This document shows positions 55,201-64,000 of a stretch of DNA of 64,000 bases, one piece after another; position 1 is the first letter of the stretch; the number at the start of each line of letters is the position of its first letter. Under the pieces are notes generated by a model that searched no databases, was not told the DNA's origin, and was given only the letters and a program-made list of their open reading frames with translations. Source of the stretch: Chytridium lagenaria (Eukaryota; Chytridiomycota; Chytridiomycetes; Chytridiales; Chytridiaceae); the NCBI GenBank assembly GCA_025449115.1, contig JAHLKC010000052.1:1-64000 (forward strand), in the 5' to 3' direction. Both the position numbers and the translations under genes were made by a program.

Positions 55201-58200
55201 AGTTTCTTTGCTCTTCAAGTTCTGGTCGTTCAAGCTTTGCTACATCTGCAAGAAGTTGACCCTCCAGTCCAGTTTGGTAACAGTGAAGTTGATGATTGTG
55301 ACTTTGATGCAAACTTCCGGAAGGTAGTGTGGATTCGCAAGCTTTGTTGTCATGTACAGCTTAAAGTTGCGCGATCATATTCTACGAGCGAGTCTCCGAG
55401 CTTCATCAAGAGTCTTCCTCCTTGCCTTACTGTCTGCTTTAATAAAAGAGGCTCAATAGCAGGATCCAACTGCTCCCCAATCTTCCATGAGGACAGGCTG
55501 GCCAGTTCTGATGGCATTTTCTAAAGAGCGCAAGAACTTAGGCTCGGAGAGCTTAACAACACGAAGCTCACTGCCTTCCAAATTCCGGATCCATCTGTTT
55601 GCTTGACCCTGTGGATCTATCATCAATGGCCATCTTCTTCCTCTTGTAACAAAAATGCCGTTTTCAATCGAAAGCGGGTCTGCCGGAAGACCTTGAATGT
55701 TCCAATCCCTCACCACAGAAGGGTCAATAAGGTTGTCCAAGATTGAAGCTTTCGGAAACAGGGATACCAATATCCTGACATTTTCGGATCCAATGAATGA
55801 CAAGTTCCTGTCTGTACGTGGAAGTAAATGCGCCATTGTAAGCCACGCTTGCGGACAGAGGAATATGTTCCCAACCAACGCCTCAATTTGAAGATTTAAA
55901 TTTCACGGATTCAGTCCACCGAACTTGCTCATCAGCAAGAGCTAGCGTGAGCTTGCTTGCACGTGACATTCTTCTTGTAGTTTCTTCCATTTTATCAGCC
56001 AAAACTCGTTTGCTTGTAATGGATTCTTCGTAAGTTTTTCTTGAGTTTATCAAGTTGCGCCTCAACTCCTGAAGTGCGGCGGTTTTTTTGCAAGCTTTGC
56101 TCGGGTATCTTCCAAAGTTGCCTGAGCTTCCTCCAAACGTCGTTTTTTTGGAAGAACTTCCTTGTAGACACGAGAATATATATCCATTGCCATCACCCAC
56201 ATGCAGATCGACTTGCAGGCTTTGGATACCTTCTCGACAGCCTCGGCATTGAATTGAGGGTTCTCAGTATATTTCTTAAGCTTTTAGCAGGGAATCTGGG
56301 ATGTTGTCTTTGTCGTAATCCTGCATCTTCTTCATCAGCTGCTGATCACCAAGAATCTTTTTGCTCCCTTCCCAATCTGGCTTAACTTTAAACAGAATAC
56401 AGACGGCCTCCATGACCATCAGTACGAGTTCAGGAGGTTTGGAGAAGACCTTAAGTTCAGCAATATCCTTTTTATCTAAAGCATCCAAGGCTTTATAGGC
56501 AGCTTGAAGTGCAGGTAAGGCCTGGTCCAAATCTTTTTGGGCCTCCTCTGCGATTGCCTCGGTCGCCTTAGCTTTATCTCGAACAATAGTTTCTTCTTCA
56601 CTCACGACTTTCCGTACACCGTCTGCCATTTCTTGGTCTTGGCAATTTTCACCATAAGTGTTTCAACATCAGCCGCCTTGATCTTAAGTTCAGGCCCAAG
56701 CTGCTCAAGTTCAACTTGCATATTGGCAACGAGCGTGTTCGTTTCGGCGAGCTTATTTAGTCCATTTCGTAGCCTGTCACGAGAGAAGCCAAGCTCTTTC
56801 CGCTTTTTTGAAGCATGGAAATGTAAAGATTGATCAGCTCAAGGTAAGAGGTTGGCGTGTGTAGTATCTTCGTTTAAGCTCCATGTAGAACCTCTGCGCC
56901 ATAAGCCCTACAGAAGCATGTATTTCTACGCACATTTCGGCAATCTTATCTCTCATTTCGTCAGAACCAAGGTCGACGAATTCAAAGAAGCGTTTAGAAA
57001 CCGATAAAAGGGCTTCACGGGGCCATTCATCAAACCAGTCAATCGTGCTACAGTTAACAAGAGACGGGAACATTCTGCACCGGTTTCTGAAAGTATCTCC
57101 AACAGGACTCGTAGCGAACACGATATGCAAATTATCCCGCACCCTGTTGATGAAGTATTGATACATAGAATCTCGATCTTCAGGAAGCCCTTTGTCCCTT
57201 GCCACACTTCTCAGATCACCAAGAATCTTCTCTTTTTCGTCAAATTCAAAGAGATTAGGCACCTCCCCGGAATTGAGAATGCTGTTGATATCTTCCAGGA
57301 AAGCCTCGGTTTTAATTTGAGTGTCGGAAATCAAGAAGACTGTGTTTTTGCCCTCTACTCCAGAGCTGATGTAGAGCTTTTTAAGGTCTTCCCTCCATTC
57401 TACCTCTCCGTAAGTTCTTGTCAGTTCAATTTGACAGCAGTTGAAGTCAGAAATGTGGCAAGCCAGTCTTGTTAATGACTGTTTACCAGTTCCACCGACT
57501 CCAACCAGTAGAAGCATTTCCGCGAGGCTGTCTAATTATTCTCGAAATGCGTGTAATATGCTGTTGCGCATCAAGGAAGAAGATGAGTCTGACGTCTTTG
57601 TTCATAGTGACGTTAAACTCTTCCAGATACTCCTCGAGAAGATTGTTTAAAATCTTTAAATCTGTGATTTCGACATACTGTCTCTCTTCAAGAGGCGTTC
57701 CACGTTTAAGAAAATCACCAAACAAAATTGGCTTGTCTGAGAAAGATTCCTTGGGAATGGCAACGCTGAAGTTTTTCTCCACAATTTCCGAAAGGAGTTT
57801 GTTGAAGAAATGTCGATCAGGGTCATCAATTAATCGATCTTGAAAGACACGTGCTGCTTCATGGCAAAATATTTTAACTAAGTCAATCTTGGTAGCGATG
57901 TTTTGAGGTCTAACTTGTAGGATGCCTTGAACTACCTTGGAAAGATCTCGAAGGTTGAACGTGTAATGCGATTCGCAGGAGTAGGCAAAAGTTGCAAACA
58001 CATGCTTCGATAGATATCTATTGCAGAGCTCACTATTGCTTCACTTAATCCCTTGACCTCTGCGGCAAACGGCTTTAAAAAGCCTTCCATTATAGATCTA
58101 AAAATCTTGGAGAGTGATTGCTCGGTGGGCACAGGTATGTTCAACATATTGAAGTGTCTTAAAAACCGAGGCGACACGTTATTTCGGCCTCCACCTGGTG

Positions 58201-61200
58201 GAGCGCAGCAAGCTACGATATCAACATCCTGAACAATTTTCCAAGTCAGCTTCTCTCTGTCGTAGAAGCCCTTGAAGTCAAGATACTGCCTCAGTAGCTC
58301 AATTGGTGGCTGCGAGCCATATGTGTCAAGCTTTGGCATATTGAGGTCATCGACAAATAAAACTATTTTGTTTGAACCTGCTGGTGCCCCAAGAATATTC
58401 TTCCGCTTCTTTTCTAACTTCAATTCGATGATTTGCTGGGTTTGAGCACTATTGGTTTGGGCCGAAAAATTCAAAACAACAGGCAGATATCCTCGCGGCT
58501 TGCTAACTCGATTTAACATATCCTGCACGATTATAGATTTCCCAACACCAGTGTTTCCCGAAAAGAGAGTTGGGAAGCCACAATTGAGAAGAGCTTCCAA
58601 CAAGTAAGCGTACTTGACTGTATCTGCAGTAGGAACAATCATCTGGAAGTATGGAACTTCAGATGAGTAATTGAAAGCTGGAACAAGATCGTCCCAAACA
58701 GCGAAGTTCTTCATACGCAAATCGACATAGAAGCTAAACACGCTATTAGACGCAGGAAGCTGAACATCTGCAATGGGAGTTACTTCCAACATCTCCCTCA
58801 TGAAGGAATCAAAAAGATCGTGATTCCTATCCGCAAGATTTCCTCCAATCGACCATACATACGAAAAGATAAAGACGTGGCTAAAGACCATTCGGAGGTC
58901 CGCGTACTCCTGCGAAAAGTCAACCATGTCTTTTTGAAGTATGAATGTGCTGATGAGATTGCAAAGAGATGTTACAAGGTTCAAGTCGACTGAAGGCAGA
59001 TATTCTGAACAATGTCTTCGAACATATCTTAGGCCTTTCTCGACGTAGAGACTAAAGAGTGACTCAATCCAATCTCTAATCTCCTGGCTTACAAATTCAG
59101 GTAACGTTCGAAGCCATGTCTTTACGTAAGGCCACCACCCAAGACTTAGCGGATCCATGTAGACCATACCGCACCGGCTGACTGTGGCAGGAGATGCCAC
59201 AGCCAAATCAGCGACTTCAAAAAGCATATGCATCGTGGGATTCATCTTAATCCTCTCCCATTAATAAGTGTGAGTAGCTTGTTATCATCGAGTACAGTGT
59301 TCATGTTCTCGATCCAGAGAGCGTCTACTGGCCCATCACACACAGTCCACTTCTCGTCTGGCGTGTTCTCAGCAACTTGAGCTCTGAAAATGCAACCGAT
59401 CAAGCCATCTTTCCATTCCATAGTGGCGGGGTTGAATTCTCCATACAATTCAGTCATTGCCACACACTAGACGAAAATATTAACTTTGCTGATAGTCTTA
59501 TCTTACCTTCGGATTTAAAACCCAAGTTTTCACTTTTTGGAAGTCCATTAGAGAGGGATGCTTATCTCTTATTCTTCCGCATGCTTCTTTAAGTATTTCA
59601 TAACACGTCGTCTTTCCACCACCTGTGGGACCAACGAGCATGACGCCATGTCTAATTTTCATAGTTTCATACAGTTGGCAAACTCGACTGACGAATGTGC
59701 TGACGATTTCCAACTTTTTCTCCATCATGATCTCCTTAATCATTACGGAAAGTAGCTCCAGATCTTTATCCGGAACGACTATCCCAGGGAATAAATCATT
59801 CAAAATTCCACGGAACAGACTGACATCTTCGGATAAGAATTCGGAATATTAGAGTCACGCAAAGATCGGATAAGTACAACGTCCTCCGTGAGATCAGGAT
59901 TTGCGCGCTTGAGAGCGCCAGCCATGATTAGAACGGACTTTACAGCGCGCATGCCGAAGTCGTAATGGTCTTGCTGCGAAAGTTGCTCAGAGCAGAGTTT
60001 GTAAAGGTTTACGACTTTCCCAGCCAAAGGCTTTGCGTTCTCAAAGCCTTCTGAGAAAAGCATAATCTCAGCAATTAACCCGTAGTCTATAATTAAATTA
60101 GAAAATTGAATATGACTACTTGTGGGTTACTCACCAGGAATCATCATTGCAATAGGACGGAAAAGTGCTTTTAAATTATCGGGAAGCTCTGTTCGTCCCG
60201 CGTAACCAGGATTCATTGTAATAAATGCAGCGCAAGTATCAATCAAGCGGATCTCACGCCCTTCAAACATAAATTTAGTCACCCTCATGTCTTTAGCGGT
60301 CTTGATAGTAAGAAGCTGCTGCGCGACGACTGATAGCACTTCTATGTCAATTCGATTAAATTCGTCAAAGCAGCACCAAGCACCAGATTGTGCGAGGCCT
60401 GCAAACATTTTGCCCATAATTTTATAATCAAGACCATCAGAGCAGTTGAAGACAACACATTGTCGAGCGAGAGCCTTTGCGAGATCTTTAACGGTTTCAG
60501 TTTTTCCTGTTCCGGGCTGGTCCAACAGGGGAGCCACCTAAGTTCAACTGCATGGCCCCGGTCAGCGTAAGGTAACAACGATCAGTTAATGGCGTAATAA
60601 CTAATCGAGCTGAACATCCTAAATACTCGTATCCATACGAGAATGTAGAGGACGACATCTTTATCGTGCAGTTATCAGAGTCGACATCCCAGTAGTATTT
60701 CAGCTGCTTGACCCACTCGAAATCTGCAAGTCCAGAAACACGAGCTTGGATCAATCCCTCAATAATATCACGGTTGTGAACGTCAATTGTAATCAAAGCC
60801 CCAAGAATTGCACGCTGAATCTTGCTCAAGTCACCACGAACGAGGGCCGCAAGACCACTGAGACCATTAAGACTTTTTTGTCGAACCACGAGAAGACTTT
60901 TTAGCTGGGTCGCTGCTTTTTATGGCTTCACCCACATCTCGGGTCCATAATATTTGGTTTCCTGAAACAACAATTTGACCAACGTGTTCGCGAACCCAAT
61001 CATTTCGTTTTGTCTCATCGTAATCAGCCAAAGCTGATTTAAGAAGTCTCCGGAGCACTTGAACCATGCCCTCTTCTACGGAGCTTAGCCAAGTCTCAAC
61101 GTTTCCACGGGCCTTAATTGTTTTCAGGAAAGGAACTCGTTCACCTTCCGGACTGATCATTGCAACAATGTCGATGCTTTTCGGATCATTAGAAGAGAAC

Positions 61201-64000
61201 TCAAGGCTCTTAATAGCGTCGAAACATTTCGACAAGTGGGGTTGAACGGCATGAGGATTGCGTGTCTGCGACAGGATCTCAAGAAGCTCCTCGTTTGACA
61301 AGAAGTAAAACCGAGGAAACAGTAACCTCTTGGACTCAAGGTAATCCTCAAGGCACTTTTGAATTTGATCAAGAAGAGCGTTGTTCTGTTGCATTGTTTC
61401 AAGGACTCCTGGCATGGTGCCAGATTTCATTGCATTGGAATTCCTCGAAACCTTCTCATAATGTCCTTCCAAGAACGATCGACTTGGGCAAACATCCTGG
61501 CCTCATCGGGTAGCTGTCTCTGAATATCGGGAGCTGAAAAGATGCTTTCGAGGTACAACCAATTTCTCTGGCAGGTTAGCCAGGCGTCCAAAGTTTCCGC
61601 AAACAAGCAAAGTTGCTTGTCCCAGCGTTCCACTTCCGATTTAATGGGACCAATAAACCGGGAGCCTTTAATAGTTGCGATGGTAACTTGGCTATCTTCA
61701 AGTAAAGTTTGGACATCCTCTACGGATCCCAGAATGAATACATCTTTGGCATCACGGTAATTGGCGACAATAAACTCGGCCTCGTTCCAAATCCGCACGA
61801 CTCGTTGCAACATCTCCTCAAGAGCCGCTTCAGACCCTGCTTGAGAAGATACATTCCCGATTTCTTCCTTGAAGTCAAACACACGGTAGTCTATTAGCTT
61901 CCCAAGTGTGAGAGTTTCGTCGCGGATAAGAGTCTTTCCAAGAGCATCTTGAATCTTTTCCCAGTGCCGGGCCTTTAAAGCAGGGTTTCTGAGGTCAACA
62001 ATTGTGGTATACATGGTTCTAAATTCTTCTACTGCCTTCTTCAATTTGGGAACGACCGTCATTTGGAGGGAGTCCCTTGTCTAGGTTGTAAACCGTCTTC
62101 AAGTAGGTTGTAATTTGATTATTGATATCTTCAGTGCTCAAAGTGTCAAACGGACACGATTTCCAAGTCCTATTCAGAAAATTAGAGGACAGTATATACA
62201 AGTCAATTCTTACTCTGTAATACCATTCCATTCCTTAAGACTCATCCATAGGGTGCTCTTCAAATCAACTTCACTCTTAGTTTCCTCAAGTTCACCCGTT
62301 CGAGGTGGGGCATTGGGACTTTGGAGCTTCTTGGGCTTTACTCTGCATAGCGGCTATGCTTCCTCCGTTTTTAAAGAGCTCACTCCAAATCTCATACTTT
62401 CGCTTTAAACTGTCGATACGATCAAGCTGATCTCTAAGCTCCTTCAAAAACTCAATAACAAGTTCACTCGAGCTGCTGGGATTTAAGACCATTGGATCCT
62501 GGGCCTTATTGCGGATATCACCGACTTCAGCCATAAGCTCGTTCATGGTTTTTGTCAAGATCGGTAGAGAATTTCGAAATGCTTTCATCTTTTGTGTCGG
62601 ATGCCATGTCAACGGATTCCTTTAGCTGCCTTAAAGTCGGCCCTAAAGTTTGAAACATTAGCAAGATCCGTAGGCATTGATTATGGATTTTAAATCCGTC
62701 AATGATGGTATAAAGTCTCGTAACCTCTTCATAGAAAAGCTCAACTGACGCCATTGAATCCTTGACTTAAAAAAAAAGCATTAGCTATACTCAATATATA
62801 ATTATCTTACTTTTCTCTAGCCATCCGAGATACTCCACAAAGTTCTCAATACTCTGTGACTGCGTGTTAAGAATTCCGGACCCAAGTTTGAACCTCATTC
62901 AACAGAAGTTCATTTTTGTCCCTTGCAATGCCAGGAAGCATCTTAGCAACATCATTGAAGCACCTTTCGGGGCTAGGAACTAGAATCCCCTTCAACTTCA
63001 TAGTGTCAATAAGAAAGTTATTGACATTGGTCGAAACGGATATGCCACTCATCACTTGTCGTTGAGAAGCGTATTCGCTGAGAGAAGTATCAAAGAATTC
63101 AACGAGAGGCGAGTAAGCAGTTCCGTCTGGTCGATGACTGATTGGTCGAGCTAATTTGGAGTATCTCCTTTTTGGCCTCTGAGTTCTCTTCACCACTTGT
63201 ATGACCAAGAGCGTCAAGAAGATATCCAGCAACACCTCCTTCGAGGTTTCCACCCAAACTATCCATTTTAACAAGAAGTACAGCAATTTCGCCGACAGAA
63301 GTCTCGAGGGATTTAATACTGCTGAAACTCTCGTTACGTAGCCACATCATCCTGACGTCGTCCCACTTATGCATCCACTCGAATGCATTTTTAAACATAC
63401 CAAGAAGCGTCCCACGGATACGTCCACACACCTCTGTAAAATATCCTTCATCTGAAAGAATCGATATAATCTGAGGACCGTCGTCGTATTCAGATTCTTC
63501 CAAACCGCGCACGTAAGCAGCACCTCCAGAAAGACGGGTGGGGTTAAGGTAAAGGATTGTGTTGCTTAACAGATCCACCTTCTGGATAGCCGCTACAAAC
63601 GCTTTTAAAATAGCGTCTACTGCCTTCATATAGTCGAATAAAGCCGGAGATAGATACAATTTACAGTGTTCGTCTTCGGCTCTATCCTTTAAAAGAAGCT
63701 CAAGACTAAAAAGTGGAACAAGCGGCTTTGGCTCTTTCTTCTTGTCTTGAACCACAACCTGAGTGACTTTTTCTCGATTAAATCCAATGGCTCCAACTCT
63801 GCCAATGTCGTCTACTTGCATCTCGTCAGAAGCCTCAGTGAGCTGCTGCGTCTTGAATTTGGTTTTTCTGATGATCTTGCTTAGAATTGCCGGGAAGCCA
63901 TCGAATCCACACAATATTAGATCACTTGTTAAAACTTCTGGTCCAACGACGATGCCACCGACTTGGACAACGCTTGACTTCTGGTCGGAGTTTGCAGTGA
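52227..64000 (-). CDS. Axonemal inner-arm-type dynein heavy chain (partial, N-terminus outside)
   Basis: The window covers the tail, linker, all six AAA modules, stalk and C-terminus. The AAA1 P-loop GPAGTGKTET is near 60520, followed by [19 protein letters not shown]2 GPTGGGKTT at 59632-59606; AAA3 GNTGVGKS near 58550; AAA4 GVGGTGKQS near 57490. The microtubule-binding stalk tip is near 56300-56630 ([20 protein letters not shown]). AAA5 has [19 protein letters not shown] and AAA6 [12 protein letters not shown]. The C-terminus has [37 protein letters not shown] and [20 protein letters not shown], a signature of axonemal chains. The AAA4 and AAA5 sequences are nearest in my memory to DNAH6. 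It drives flagellar beating. Introns are short (for example 52452-52490, 39 bp). About a dozen single-base frame breaks are scattered through it. Confidence 0.92.

Noticed and set aside
52227..64000. Calling the dynein gene a pseudogene because of about a dozen frame breaks
   Set aside because: Most breaks are single-base homopolymer changes, the downstream protein stays conserved, and the same defect appears in unrelated essential genes. Assembly error is simpler.

Overview
The window is nuclear DNA of a flagellated eukaryote, most likely a zoosporic (chytrid-like) fungus. The evidence is: many short GT-AG introns (39-60 bp), an axonemal dynein heavy chain plus a CFAP73/CCDC42-type axonemal protein, and fungal-looking proteins (FIS1 N-terminus, phosphate-carrier C-terminus ending GTTGGK, a small cysteine-cluster protein). 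The organism assignment is inference.

Layout. About 1-22 kb is a gene-poor, nested transposon block. It holds two Ty1/copia elements of one lineage and pieces of a third, a tyrosine-recombinase (DIRS-like) retroelement at about 11.6-16.6 kb, and solo LTRs of two families, three of them with exact 5-bp target duplications. A separate dispersed repeat occurs in four copies on both flanks. About 23.7-64 kb is a gene-dense host region with short intergenic spacers. In order: DNA polymerase eta (-), UFD1 (+), FUBP-like KH protein (-), Sec1/Munc18 (+), a giant coiled-coil protein (-), mitochondrial phosphate carrier (-), STRAD-like pseudokinase (+), CIA30-domain protein (+), FIS1 (-), cysteine-cluster protein (+), CFAP73/CCDC42-like (-), trans-2-enoyl-CoA reductase (+), calcineurin-like phosphatase (+), and an inner-arm-type dynein heavy chain (-) that runs off the right edge.

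The most unusual object is the giant coiled-coil gene (33.1-41.4 kb). It combines an array of QT[ED]-type motifs at exact 12-residue spacing, which looks like a multivalent LC8 (DYNLL) binding array, with twelve tandem repeats of about 52 residues that I do not recognise and a 14-residue-register 'RDxEL' coiled coil. I know of no named family with this architecture.

A caution runs through the host region. Many conserved genes show single-base frame breaks, mostly one base missing in a homopolymer. Because they hit essential genes and the code downstream stays well conserved, I read them as assembly errors rather than pseudogenes. Protein predictions from this sequence will be fragmented unless this is corrected.
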